A stretch of 32,635 nt of DNA, from contig NZ_JXST01000055.1 in the NCBI RefSeq assembly GCF_000878195.1, forward strand, positions 1 through 32,635, written 5' to 3'. Under the pieces are notes generated by a model. The model saw only the letters and a list, made by a program, of their open reading frames with translations, made no database searches and was not told the origin of the DNA. Of the stretch, positions 24,179 to 32,511 are shown piece after piece; within the stretch, counting starts at the first letter, position 1, and each line of letters starts with the position of its first letter. A program made the position numbers and the translations under genes. The stretch comes from Mycolicibacterium llatzerense. GTDB lineage: Bacteria; Actinomycetota; Actinomycetes; Mycobacteriales; Mycobacteriaceae.

Positions 24179-24194
24179 GCCGTTTCAGAACGGC
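24179..24194. promoter_or_regulatory. Inverted repeat in the SDR/transporter intergenic region
   Basis: GCCGTT-TCAG-AACGGC forms a 6-bp stem with a 4-base loop, about 57 bases before the transporter ATG. GTGCA-AAG-TGCAC lies upstream (about 24147-24159). Both are weak operator candidates in a 255-base divergent promoter region (23996-24250) without genes. Confidence 0.3.
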
Positions 24195-24250
24195 AAAGGA
24201 CCTCCTACCCCGGTCTATTGAGGAAAACTGCGTTTCCGGAGGTAGATCGA

Positions 24251-25708
24251 ATGAACGACGACCCGAGCGGCGTAAGTGCGGCGGCGAAGACCAAGCCCGA
24301 ACGTCGCGGCATCATGCAGTCCTTCACCGCACTGTGTGTCCGCTATGTCGAACGCCTGATGCCCGACCCGTACCTGTTCGCCGTCATCCTGACGCTGATC
24401 GTCGCCGGCCTGGTCGCGTTCCTGGTGCAGGGCGCCACGCCCAGTGGCATGCTCAAGGCCTGGTACGGCGGAGTGTGGGGATCGCAGAACATCTTCACGT
24501 TCGCGTTCCAGATGGTCCTGATCCTGGTGACGGGCTACACGCTCGCCGAAGCGCCCGTCCTCAAGCGAGCCATCGTCCATATCGCGAGTAAGCCGAACAA
24601 CCAGGTCCAGGGCGCCCTGCTCTGTTTCAGCGTCAGCGCCGTGCTGTCCCTCCTGAACTGGGGACTCGGACTGGTGGCCGGTGCTCTGGTCGCCCGGCAG
24701 GTCGCCAAACGCATGACCGACGCGCATTTCGGCTACCTGATCGCGGCGGCATTCATGGGCTTCATCGTTTGGACACAGGGGCTTTCGTCGTCGATCGCGC
24801 TTGCGAACACCGACAGCGGCAGCCCGATCAACGTGATCCACAAACTGACCGGCATCACTGTTCCGTTGAGTCAGACCATCTTCCAGCCCTACAGCTGGCT
24901 GTCGGCGATCGTCGTACTGGCGATCCTCGCGCTCGCCGTCTGGCACATGGCACCGACGCAGAGCCTCGCGCCCGACCCCGCGGTCTTCGAGGACGAAAAC
25001 CAGGCGGACGCCGACGCTCATGCCGGATTGTCGGCTTCGCCGGCGGCAGGCAACAAGACTTTCGCCGAATGGCTGGAGAACCTCTGGATTCTCAATGTCC
25101 TCGTGTTCGCCGCGGGCATGGCCTATTTCGTGCTCAGCGGTTTCGCCCTGAACATCTCCTCGATGATCATGTTGTTCACGATCACCAGTGCGCTGCTGCA
25201 CCGCACGCCGATCCGTTTCATCCGGGCGTTCACCGGTGCCGCCAAGGTGTCCGGTCCGCTGCTCCTGCAGTACCCCCTGTACGGCGGTCTGGTCGGCCTA
25301 CTCGGTTACCAAGCGGCGAAGGGCGACAAGCCGGTGCAGACGCTGCTGGCCGAAGCGGTCGTCAATGGAGCGACCGAGCACACGCTGCCGTTCCTGACCT
25401 TCATCGGCTCGTTGATCATCAGCCTGTTCGTCCCGTCCGGCGGCGGGCACTGGGCTGTGCAGGGTCCGATCGCGGTCGACTCGGCACTGGCGATCGGCCA
25501 GCATTCGCCGGCATATCTGGGGTTGATCTCGATGGCAGTCGCTGTGGGTGAGGGCGTCGCGAACATGATCCAGCCGTTCTGGCTGCTGCCGCTGCTGGCA
25601 ATCGCGAAACTGAATGTCCGCCAGGTGATGGGTTTTACGGTGGTCGCTTTCCTGATCGGGACGGTGGTGTTGGGTGCTACCACCCTCATCGCACCGCACG
25701 TGCTCTGA
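24251..25708 (+). CDS. Short-chain fatty acid transporter, AtoE family
   Basis: 485 residues from ATG 24251 (GGAGG nine bases upstream); E. coli AtoE has 440. The protein is strongly hydrophobic with about a dozen predicted membrane helices, e.g. LFAVILTLIVAGLVAFLV, MVLILVTGYTLAEAP, LIAAAFMGFIVWTQG, WLSAIVVLAILALAVWHM. A hydrophilic loop around 240-275 separates two halves. Conserved family stretches include LNWGLGLVAGALVARQVAKR and SGGGHWAVQGP. AtoE proteins are thought to take up short-chain fatty acids such as acetoacetate or butyrate. Next to the FAH-hydrolase, ligase and SDR genes it could import the acid substrate or handle a short-chain product; both are inference. The 144 bases after it form the promoter region of the alcohol dehydrogenase operon. 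Confidence 0.92.
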   Translation: MNDDPSGVSAAAKTKPERRGIMQSFTALCVRYVERLMPDPYLFAVILTLIVAGLVAFLVQGATPSGMLKAWYGGVWGSQNIFTFAFQMVLILVTGYTLAEAPVLKRAIVHIASKPNNQVQGALLCFSVSAVLSLLNWGLGLVAGALVARQVAKRMTDAHFGYLIAAAFMGFIVWTQGLSSSIALANTDSGSPINVIHKLTGITVPLSQTIFQPYSWLSAIVVLAILALAVWHMAPTQSLAPDPAVFEDENQADADAHAGLSASPAAGNKTFAEWLENLWILNVLVFAAGMAYFVLSGFALNISSMIMLFTITSALLHRTPIRFIRAFTGAAKVSGPLLLQYPLYGGLVGLLGYQAAKGDKPVQTLLAEAVVNGATEHTLPFLTFIGSLIISLFVPSGGGHWAVQGPIAVDSALAIGQHSPAYLGLISMAVAVGEGVANMIQPFWLLPLLAIAKLNVRQVMGFTVVAFLIGTVVLGATTLIAPHVL

Positions 25709-25732
25709 CGCCACCTAAACGCAGCACCACAG

Positions 25733-25798
25733 CCAGACGACTACCTGCCCGATCGGGTAGGTGGTGGGCCTATCCACCTGACCATTGGTCCAGACGAC
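25733..25798. promoter_or_regulatory. Cluster of symmetric sites upstream of the iron alcohol dehydrogenase operon
   Basis: There are four elements: a near-perfect 20-bp palindrome (25743-25762, core CCCGATCGGG, one mismatched pair); AGGTGG/CCACCT arms (25759-25764 and 25774-25779); GACCA-T-TGGTC (25780-25790); and a direct repeat CCAGACGAC at 25733-25741 and 25790-25798. They lie 55-120 bases before the GTG at 25853, suitable for activator binding by the operon's own LuxR-type regulator, which is inferred. Confidence 0.5.
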
Positions 25799-25852
25799 GG
25801 CGCGCCGTAGGCTAGGTGTATTACCTGCATCACAGGATGAGGGATCGGTCTG

Positions 25853-27064
25853 GTGAGACTCGATGTGGTGTCGCCCGCGCAGCTCGCGGCGACGACGGTG
25901 GCGACGGCCCCACCGACTCGGCTGCTGAAATTCCATGCCCCTGAGATCGTGTTCGGCATCGACTCGATGGTGGAGGCAGCGCACGCCGCCGTTCGCCTGG
26001 GTGGCCTGCGGCCGCTGGTGGTCACCGACCCTGGGCTTATCGAGGCGGGGTGGGTAGCCGAACTGATCGGGCATCTACGCAGCCAATGCGTCGAAGCGCA
26101 AGTATGGAGCGGCCTGACCCCGAACCCGAAAGACCACGAAATCACCGCGGGCCACGAGTTCTACCGCTCGCAGGGTTGCGACGTGCTCATCGCGTTGGGC
26201 GGCGGGTCGGTCATCGATGCCGCCAAGGGCATTGCGATCCTGGCAGCCAACGGCGGCAACATCCTCGATTACGCGGGCGTGGACAAGGCCACCGCACCGA
26301 TTCCGCCGCTGGTGGTGCTGCCTTCCACGTCGGGCACCGGCGCCGACGTCTCCCAGTTCTGCATCGTCACCGACACCACCCGCAATACCAAGATCACCAT
26401 CTTGGGCCGTGCCCTGGTGCCCGACATCACCGTCATCGACCCGCGCCTACTGACCACCATGCCCGAATGGCTCAACGCGGCAACGGGATTGGATGCCCTC
26501 ACACACGGCATCGAAGCATTCGTGTCGCTGGGACACAATCCGCTGACCGACCACCACGCTCTGCGGTCCGTCGTAATGGTCACCGAAAACCTGGTCACCA
26601 CCATCGAGCGGCCGCACGACATGCCCGCCCGGGTACTGATGGCGCAAGCCGCGTTGGAAGCCGGCCTCGCATTCACCAATGCCATCTTGGGTGCCGCGCA
26701 TGCCATGAGCCACCAAGTCGGCGGGCTGCTCGACTTGCCGCACGGTGTCATCAACGGTGTCCTGCTACCCCATGTGGTGCGGTTCAACGCCGAGGCCGAC
26801 CCGGCGCCGTTCGCCACCATCGCCGCCTGCCTCGGGCTGGCCGACAAGCGGGCTCCCGAATTGGAATCCGCACTGGCCCTTGCGGATCGCCTCGAAGAGC
26901 TGGCCAGACAGGTGGGAGTGCCGCGCGGCCTCGCCGAGCTGGGCGTCCGCGACGCTGATGTGCCGGTGCTGGCGCGCAACGCACTGCAGGACGCGTGCCT
27001 GACCACCAACCCTCGCCCCATCGACGATGCACAGCTGCGCGCGCTGTTCCGGGCGGCGCTATGA
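25853..27064 (+). CDS. Iron-containing alcohol dehydrogenase (group III)
   Basis: 403 residues from GTG 25853 (GTG 25865 is an alternative). Coenzyme motif GGGSVID (116-122) and PSTSGTGAD (157-165) are canonical. Metal ligands are placed as in FucO-type enzymes: Asp214 and His218 (GLDALTH), His283 (HAMSHQ) and His297 (LPHG), with the 4- and 14-residue spacings kept. These enzymes interconvert alcohols or diols and aldehydes with NAD(H). Coupling to a GAF kinase and LuxR regulator resembles the diol/methanol-oxidation locus of M. smegmatis (MnoSR with a 1,3-propanediol dehydrogenase), as I recall it; a diol or short-chain alcohol is therefore the leading substrate guess. Its stop overlaps the kinase start (ATGA). 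Confidence 0.93.
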   Translation: MRLDVVSPAQLAATTVATAPPTRLLKFHAPEIVFGIDSMVEAAHAAVRLGGLRPLVVTDPGLIEAGWVAELIGHLRSQCVEAQVWSGLTPNPKDHEITAGHEFYRSQGCDVLIALGGGSVIDAAKGIAILAANGGNILDYAGVDKATAPIPPLVVLPSTSGTGADVSQFCIVTDTTRNTKITILGRALVPDITVIDPRLLTTMPEWLNAATGLDALTHGIEAFVSLGHNPLTDHHALRSVVMVTENLVTTIERPHDMPARVLMAQAALEAGLAFTNAILGAAHAMSHQVGGLLDLPHGVINGVLLPHVVRFNAEADPAPFATIAACLGLADKRAPELESALALADRLEELARQVGVPRGLAELGVRDADVPVLARNALQDACLTTNPRPIDDAQLRALFRAAL

Positions 27065-28443
27065 CCGCGATGCCCGGCAACCCGGTGGTCCCGCCCAGGG
27101 CGATGATGCCGGATTTGGACCAACTGACCGGGGTTCGGTCCGGCAAGGGCACCTTCTACCCCGAGTTCCGGGTGGCCGCGCAGCGAACCGAACGGGTGAT
27201 AGCGGCGCTCGGCGCCATCTCCCGGGCCCTGGTGCAAACCGTCAATGGGCCCGAAAACTTGGTGCGGGCAGTAGCTGAGGCGGCCCGCACCCATCTCGGC
27301 GCCGAATGGGTGCTGCTGGCTCTGGCTGACGGCGCATTGCCCGAGGCACGTCCGCGCCATCTCATCCTCGATGCCGACGGGCATGCGTACTCGTTCGAAG
27401 GTCTATCCGGCGCCAAGCATCCGGTACCGCACCTGCCGGACGCCGTCCTGAACCGCCTCAACGACGTCCTGCGCGGGCGGCTCGCCCAATTCCGGCTACC
27501 GGTGATCGAAAGCCACCACTCGCACGTCCCGATCGAACTCGACGGCGGCGTGATCGGAGCATTCGCTGCCTGGACGCCACCGCACCGGCTGCTCGACGAG
27601 ATTGATGAGACGGTGATGCGAATCCTGGCCAGCCAGACCGCGGTAGCGCTGCAGAACTGCGAACTGTTCCAGCGCTCCCAAACCTTGCTGGCCCAGTCCG
27701 AGGCCCGCAATGCGCAGCTGCTGGCCACCAAACGCGAACTCGGTGCGGCACAACGCCATCAGGTGTTGGATTCCGAGCGGCAGCGGATTGCGAGGGAACT
27801 GCACGACAGTGTCGCGCAAACTGTGCTGTCAGCCGGCATGCAGATCGAGGTGTGCCGCAGTGAGATCGAATCACGTTCCGGTGCAGCAGATCTGGTAGAA
27901 CGACTGGACACCGCCAAGACCCTCACGCGGTCGGCGGTCGAGCAGCTACGGTCGGCCATCTACGCACTCAACCATTCCACCGACTCCGACCGATCCAGCC
28001 TCCCAGAGCTACTCGAACAGCTCGCCACGGTGCACATGCCCAAAGACTTGCGGGTGACGCTCCGGGTCAACGGCACTGTCGCTGAATTGCCCAGCGGAGT
28101 CGAACGCAGCCTGCTTCGAGTTGCCGGTGAGGCACTGTTCAATACCGCGATGCACGGTCGCGCCTCACGGGCGATCGTGCGGCTGAGCTACCGCGCCGCT
28201 GGGGTCACCCTGTCGATATCTGATGACGGCATCGGTGACCCGGACAAACTTCGATTGATGCTGCGGCTGGCCGATGTCGCCGACCTCGACGGGCATCATC
28301 GCGGGCTGGCCAACATGCTGGCCCGGTGCCGCGAATACGGCGGGACCTTCACTGTCGGCCGATCACGCATCGGTGGAGTGCGGGTGGTCGCGACCATTCC
28401 GCGCAACCCTGAGAGCACAACCGAGTTCCACCCGAAGGAGTGA
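27061..28443 (+). CDS. GAF-domain sensor histidine kinase (NarL/HisKA_3 type)
   Basis: 460 residues without membrane helices, so a cytoplasmic sensor. A GAF domain spans about 45-200 and a short coiled coil about 205-235. The HisKA_3 dimerisation helix has the phospho-acceptor His248 in RIARELHDSVAQ. The HATPase domain has N-box residues in GEALFNTAMHGRA (356-368), SDDGIG (387-392) and HHRGLANMLAR (412-422). ATG 27061 overlaps the stop of the dehydrogenase gene, and the response regulator follows after four bases, so all three are one operon. It would sense the alcohol, aldehyde or a redox signal in the cytoplasm and phosphorylate the partner regulator. Similarity to MnoS is by architecture and context. 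Confidence 0.92.
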   Translation: MTAMPGNPVVPPRAMMPDLDQLTGVRSGKGTFYPEFRVAAQRTERVIAALGAISRALVQTVNGPENLVRAVAEAARTHLGAEWVLLALADGALPEARPRHLILDADGHAYSFEGLSGAKHPVPHLPDAVLNRLNDVLRGRLAQFRLPVIESHHSHVPIELDGGVIGAFAAWTPPHRLLDEIDETVMRILASQTAVALQNCELFQRSQTLLAQSEARNAQLLATKRELGAAQRHQVLDSERQRIARELHDSVAQTVLSAGMQIEVCRSEIESRSGAADLVERLDTAKTLTRSAVEQLRSAIYALNHSTDSDRSSLPELLEQLATVHMPKDLRVTLRVNGTVAELPSGVERSLLRVAGEALFNTAMHGRASRAIVRLSYRAAGVTLSISDDGIGDPDKLRLMLRLADVADLDGHHRGLANMLARCREYGGTFTVGRSRIGGVRVVATIPRNPESTTEFHPKE

Positions 28444-28447
28444 CTCG

Positions 28448-29104
28448 ATGACTGTTGACACCAAGACCAAGGCGATCCGGCTCGCGCTGGTCGACGACCA
28501 CGCCATCCTCCGGCAGGGCCTGCGTTCACTGCTGGAACGTGAAGACGATCTCATCGTGGTCGGCGAAGCGTCCAGCGAGCCGGAGGCCGAGGCCGTCGTC
28601 GCGGCCACACGTCCTGACGTGGTGCTGCTCGATCTCAAACTCTCGGCGGGTTCGGACTTCGAGGGATTATCGTTGTGCACCAAGCTCTCTGGCGCACATC
28701 CCGATATCGGATTGCTGGTGCTGACCACGTTCCTGGACGAGGATCTGGTGGTACGCGCGGTGCACGCGGGAGCGCGTGGCTACGTGGTCAAGGACGTCGA
28801 CACCACCGAGCTGGTACGGGCGATCCGCGCCATCTCCATCGGGCAGAGCGCCTTCGACTCGCGCAGCGCCGCCGCCGTGGTCCGCTCCCTCAATGGAGGC
28901 GGCCAAGCACGCGAGACGCTCACCGAGCGGGAACTCGAAGTGTTGCGACTGCTCGCTGCAGGCCTGTCCAACCACAAGATCGGTGAGACCCTGTTCATTT
29001 CGGCAACGACCGCCAAGTTCCACGTCAGCAATATCATGCGCAAACTTGCGGTCAGCCGGCGCGCCGAGGCGGTCTACGCCGCCAGCAAAAAAGGCCTGAT
29101 CTAG
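28448..29104 (+). CDS. NarL/LuxR-type response regulator
   Basis: 218 residues. The receiver domain has the acidic pair Asp16-Asp17, phospho-acceptor Asp62 (VVLLDLKL), Thr93 and Lys115 (GYVVKD). The C-terminal LuxR helix-turn-helix covers about 157-214 (LTERELEVLRLLAAGLSNHK, then ISATTAKFHVSNIMRKL). ATG 28448 follows AAGGAG, which lies at the end of the kinase gene. It is the cognate partner of the GAF kinase and probably activates the operon through the symmetric sites at 25733-25798, and perhaps the convergent zinc alcohol dehydrogenase gene. The operon ends at a strong hairpin at 29116-29160. Confidence 0.94.
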   Translation: MTVDTKTKAIRLALVDDHAILRQGLRSLLEREDDLIVVGEASSEPEAEAVVAATRPDVVLLDLKLSAGSDFEGLSLCTKLSGAHPDIGLLVLTTFLDEDLVVRAVHAGARGYVVKDVDTTELVRAIRAISIGQSAFDSRSAAAVVRSLNGGGQARETLTERELEVLRLLAAGLSNHKIGETLFISATTAKFHVSNIMRKLAVSRRAEAVYAASKKGLI

Positions 29105-29115
29105 TCAGCCCACGC

Positions 29116-29160
29116 GGAAGAGGTACCGCAACGGGTGCTGGCCCGCGCGGTACCTCTTCC
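29116..29160. terminator. Strong hairpin terminator between convergent operons
   Basis: GGAAGAGGTACCGC (29116-29129) pairs perfectly with GCGGTACCTCTTCC (29147-29160): a 14-bp stem with a 17-base loop, 11 bases after the response-regulator stop and 39 bases past the zinc dehydrogenase stop on the other strand. No T-tract follows, which is common for mycobacterial terminators. It is probably bidirectional. Confidence 0.8.
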
Positions 29161-29199
29161 AGGCGACCGGCGTCGTCCGTCACACGACGCTCCCCGCTG

Positions 29200-30267
29200 T
29201 CAGTCGTTTCGGTAGTCGATGACGACGCGCCCGTCGATCTGTCCTCGTTCCATCCGGGTGAAGACATCGTTGATGTCATCGAGACGCGCGCTGGTGACGG
29301 TTGGCTTGATCAGGCCTCGGGCGTAGAAATCCAGAGCCTCGGCCATGTCCTGACGGGTTCCGACGATCGACCCGCGAATGGTGAGTCCCTTGAGAACGAT
29401 GTCGAAGATCGGTGCCGGGAAATCTCCCGGGGGCAGCCCGTTGAACACGATTGTGCCGCCGCGACGGGCCAGTCCGATCGCTTGGCCGAACGCTTGCGGG
29501 TGCACGGCGGTGACCAGCACGCCATGGACTCCACCGGTGGCCTGCTGCACCGACTCGACGACGTCAGTGGTCCGTGCATTGACGACGACCTCGGCGCCGA
29601 GTCGGGTGGCGAGCGCCAGTTTGGCGTCGTCGACATCGATTGCGACAACACGTAAACCCATCGCGTGCGCGTACTGGACCGCGATATGACCCAGCCCGCC
29701 GATGCCTGAGATCGCCACCCATTGGCCGGGCCGGGTGTCGGTGACCTTGAGACCTTTGTAGACGGTGACGCCTGCGCACAGGATCGGGGCGATTTCCAAT
29801 GGATCGGCACCGTCAGGGATGCGCGCGGCGTAGTCGGCGTTGACCAGCATGTACGTGCCGAAGCTCCCGTTGACTGAATATCCGCCGTTGCGCTGACTTT
29901 CGCACAGAGTCTCCCACCCGGTCCGGCAGTATTCGCAGCGACCGCAAGCTGACCACAACCAGGCGTTGCCGACCTTGTCTCCGACCGACAGGTCGACAAC
30001 CCCCTCGCCGAGGGCGACGACCGTGCCGTAGCCTTCGTGGCCCGGCACAAACGGTGGCTGCGGCTTGATCGGCCAATCACCATGCGCTGCATGTAGATCC
30101 GTATGGCAGACACCCGAAGTCTCGAGCTTGACCAGGGCTTCACCGTAGCCCGGCGTCGGCAATTGCACATCATGCACCTGCAGCGGCACACCGAAATCGG
30201 TGACGACCGCAGCCCGCATGGTGTCGGTGCGCGCGGCGACGGTGTCAGAAGCCAGCGTTTGTGTCAT
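29200..30267 (-). CDS. Zinc-dependent alcohol dehydrogenase (AdhP-like, MDR family)
   Basis: 355 residues from ATG 30267; open frame continues upstream but homology begins shortly after MTQTLASD, and only a weak GGA site precedes it. Catalytic zinc ligands are Cys54 (with His55), His77-Glu78 (GHEGYG) and Cys164. The structural zinc is held by Cys108, 111, 114 and 122. The nucleotide fold has GIGGLGH (188-194), and Asp at the end of the next strand (VVAIDVDD) favours NAD(H). The enzyme oxidises primary alcohols or reduces aldehydes. It converges on the iron dehydrogenase/two-component operon and is divergent from the PucR-type regulator, which is a candidate controller. Confidence 0.93.
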   Translation of the reverse strand: MTQTLASDTVAARTDTMRAAVVTDFGVPLQVHDVQLPTPGYGEALVKLETSGVCHTDLHAAHGDWPIKPQPPFVPGHEGYGTVVALGEGVVDLSVGDKVGNAWLWSACGRCEYCRTGWETLCESQRNGGYSVNGSFGTYMLVNADYAARIPDGADPLEIAPILCAGVTVYKGLKVTDTRPGQWVAISGIGGLGHIAVQYAHAMGLRVVAIDVDDAKLALATRLGAEVVVNARTTDVVESVQQATGGVHGVLVTAVHPQAFGQAIGLARRGGTIVFNGLPPGDFPAPIFDIVLKGLTIRGSIVGTRQDMAEALDFYARGLIKPTVTSARLDDINDVFTRMERGQIDGRVVIDYRND

Positions 30268-30673
30268 TGATCCATTCCATTCGTGAGAGTTGTTTCTGCG
30301 AAAGATCTTTGAGCCGGACCGCTGAGGGTCGAGACTCGGCATACGGGAACCGGCGGCGACGCGAACGGCCCAGCAACGCCGAGCCAATCGCGCAATACTC
30401 ATACCGCACAACGCTATTGACAGCGACGAGCCGGCGCCCGCCCCGATTGGGCGCAATACCAGACCCGCCGGGCGGGTGAGAAACTGCCCGATTGGACAGG
30501 TCCGCGACCACGGGACGACAGCCGGCGCCTCGTGCCGCCACGCTCATCGCGCCCTACGCGCTCTGACACCGCCGAACGCAACTGAGGACCGACGAGAAAA
30601 ATCGAGCCCACTTTTGGCGCCGGAAACAAATCTTGACCCGATTTGTCCCAGCATCTTCCGTTTACCCATTGTG
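30268..30673. other. 406-base divergent region between adh and pucR-like genes
   Basis: No credible gene is visible. It should contain both promoters. Visible structure: AAAGATCTTT palindrome (30301-30310) near the adh start; ACCCGCC-G-GGCGGGT hairpin (30463-30477); GCGCAATAC twice (around 30390 and 30451); GATTGG/CCGATTGG repeats around 30450-30500; and the inverted repeat at 30626-30646. Confidence 0.55.
30626..30646. promoter_or_regulatory. 21-bp inverted repeat upstream of the PucR-type gene
   Basis: ACAAATC-TTGACCC-GATTTGT has perfect 7-bp arms and a 7-base spacer, which contains a TTGACC -35-like hexamer. It ends 28 bases before the ATG at 30674. Confidence 0.5.
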
Positions 30674-30685
30674 ATGGATCACAAT
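30668..30685. promoter_or_regulatory. 18-bp palindrome spanning the pucR-like start codon
   Basis: ATTGTGAT-GG-ATCACAAT has perfect 8-bp arms around two bases; the ATG start at 30674 is inside it. A regulator bound here would block initiation, suggesting autoregulation. Confidence 0.55.
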
Positions 30686-31975
30686 CTGCACGTGCCTTCC
30701 CCTGCCCAGCTGCCGCCGATCCCGGCGGATTCGCCATTGCGGAAGGTCATCGAGGATCGGGTCGATGAGATCGCCACGGAGCTTCTCCATGAAGCTGTCC
30801 AATCGATCGAGTGGCCCACCGCGATACCGATCGATCACTTCGATGACGAGGTCGTCCCGTACATCGTTGGCGGATTTCTCTACGGGTTCGCCCTGATCAC
30901 TGAAGGGCGCAGGGTGACCGCGGCGGAAGCAGCCACATTCGTGCTTCCGGTGGCGGAGCGACATGCCGAGGATGGCATCCCCCTGCCGTTCCTGTTCACC
31001 GCATTGCACGCGGGCATCCGCAAGCTGTGGGAGATCGTGCTGGAAGAAGCAACCGACGGTGACGCGGAAACGATCGCCGCGTTGGGCATGTACCTCGCCG
31101 ATCTCACCGGAACCATCAGCGTTCTGATGACCGAGGTCTATCAGGACTCAGATTTTGCACTCCGTGCCAACACCCGCCACCAGTTGAGCGCGCTATGCGC
31201 CACCCTCATCGCCGGCGAACCCGACCGCGCCACAGTCGCCAAGCAGGTCGGCATCAAGCTGAGCGAGCGCTACGAGGTCCTGGTGTTTCGGGTGGATGCC
31301 GACGAACCGCGCACCACCCACGAGATTCTGGCGGCACGCAGGCGGTTACGCCTGGCCAACCAGGTGTTCTATGGACGCGGAGCCAGCGAAATCCTCAACA
31401 CGTTCGATGGTCACACGGGCGTCATCTTGCTGCCCGCGCCTACGGTTGAACAGGATGCCGACCCCCAGATTCCCGTACACCTCCGCACTCTGATCGACGC
31501 ACTCTCCGAACGGCTCGACGTCGCGTTCTACGCTGCGTACCACGCCAGAGCCGAGCTGGGCGCCATTCCCACAGCGGTCTCAGAGGCCGACGAAATCACC
31601 TCCCTCGCAAGGAAACTCGGTAGAGAGCCCGGCGTCTACCAATTGACCGACATCCTGTTCGAGTACCAGTCGACGCGCCCCGGACCGGCCCGCGATCTGC
31701 TCGCCCGTCACATCGCACCGCTGAGCGACCACCCAGGGTTACTCCAAGCCCTCCAAGCGCATCTGCACCATGGCGCCGACCGGAAAGCCGCTGCCGCAGA
31801 GCTTTTCATTCATCCCAATACGCTGACCTACCGCCTTCGTCGCATTCAGGACATCACCGGCTACGACCCCACCGATCCCCAGCAATCCCGATTGCTCGCC
31901 GCGGCGATGACTGTCTACGCCATCGACCACGCGGGCAAGCCAACCGCTGCGACAAATCTGGCCAATCCTGGCTAG
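30674..31975 (+). CDS. PucR/CdaR-type transcriptional regulator
   Basis: 433 residues from ATG 30674 (GTG 30671 is equally possible; frame is open further upstream without homology). The N-terminal region (about 20-165) is of the RsbRD/PucR N-terminal helical type. A GGDEF-like degenerate middle domain follows (about 180-300). The C-terminal HTH_30 domain carries the family signature: LLQALQAHLHHGADRKAAAA then LFIHPNTLTYRLRRIQDITG. Such proteins often activate purine, polyol, sugar-acid or alcohol catabolism in response to the substrate. It is divergent from the zinc alcohol dehydrogenase gene, its likely target. Palindromes at 30626-30646 and 30668-30685 suggest autoregulation. Confidence 0.88.
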   Translation: MDHNLHVPSPAQLPPIPADSPLRKVIEDRVDEIATELLHEAVQSIEWPTAIPIDHFDDEVVPYIVGGFLYGFALITEGRRVTAAEAATFVLPVAERHAEDGIPLPFLFTALHAGIRKLWEIVLEEATDGDAETIAALGMYLADLTGTISVLMTEVYQDSDFALRANTRHQLSALCATLIAGEPDRATVAKQVGIKLSERYEVLVFRVDADEPRTTHEILAARRRLRLANQVFYGRGASEILNTFDGHTGVILLPAPTVEQDADPQIPVHLRTLIDALSERLDVAFYAAYHARAELGAIPTAVSEADEITSLARKLGREPGVYQLTDILFEYQSTRPGPARDLLARHIAPLSDHPGLLQALQAHLHHGADRKAAAAELFIHPNTLTYRLRRIQDITGYDPTDPQQSRLLAAAMTVYAIDHAGKPTAATNLANPG

Positions 31976-32062
31976 CCGGATCAGGTATCGGTCACGCCTT
32001 CGCCATCAAACTCGAGTCATGCGTATCCCCAAACCTATTGACCCGATAACACGGAACGAGAT

Positions 32063-32503
32063 GTGAATTCAGCTGTGCAGCATCACGAGTCACTCCGCAG
32101 CGCGGCAACACAGTTGCGGCATGCGGCCACCCAGTGCACGAGTCCGACCGAGCGTATTCACTCGTACATCGCGACGATGATCGACCACGTCTACCCGATG
32201 GAACGCTGCGGCGAGGCATCAGTGCTGACGTCAATCTGGCTCAATCGTTCGGGACAGCACGTCGACCAGATCGATGCGCTCGTGGACGCATTGATCGAGC
32301 CGCTGCGCGACGCGATTCACGTTGGATGCCAGACAGGCGAGATGTCGTCACCGTGTCCGGACACCGACGCACAGGCGATCTTTCATCTGGTCACGGGCAT
32401 GATCCTCACCCAGGGAGCCCCCGGCCGACGCGCCTCTGCGGAGTACATCAAAGGGGTGGTCATGGACGCTGTTGGGCACTCCCTCAAACTCGCCCGCCCC
32501 TGA
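32063..32503 (+). pseudogene. TetR-like effector domain lacking the DNA-binding domain
   Basis: 146 residues from GTG 32063. The sequence (SPTERIHSYIATMIDHVYPM, later GCQTGEMSSPCPDTDAQAIF and ILTQGAPG) has the look of a TetR C-terminal ligand-binding domain. The N-terminal helix-turn-helix of about 50-60 residues is missing, and the 87 bases between the PucR stop and this start are too short to hold one in any frame. It is therefore probably a truncated remnant; a small stand-alone ligand-binding protein is possible. An insertion-sequence end begins nine bases after its stop codon. Confidence 0.6.
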
Positions 32504-32511
32504 ACACGCGA

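Noticed and set aside
30476..30673. 66-codon N-terminal extension of the PucR-type regulator
   Set aside because: The extension has no family similarity and runs through the promoter-like region and the 30626-30646 inverted repeat.
30668..30685. CRP/cAMP-receptor-type site
   Set aside because: The TGTGA and TCACA arms are present but separated by four bases; the CRP consensus needs six.
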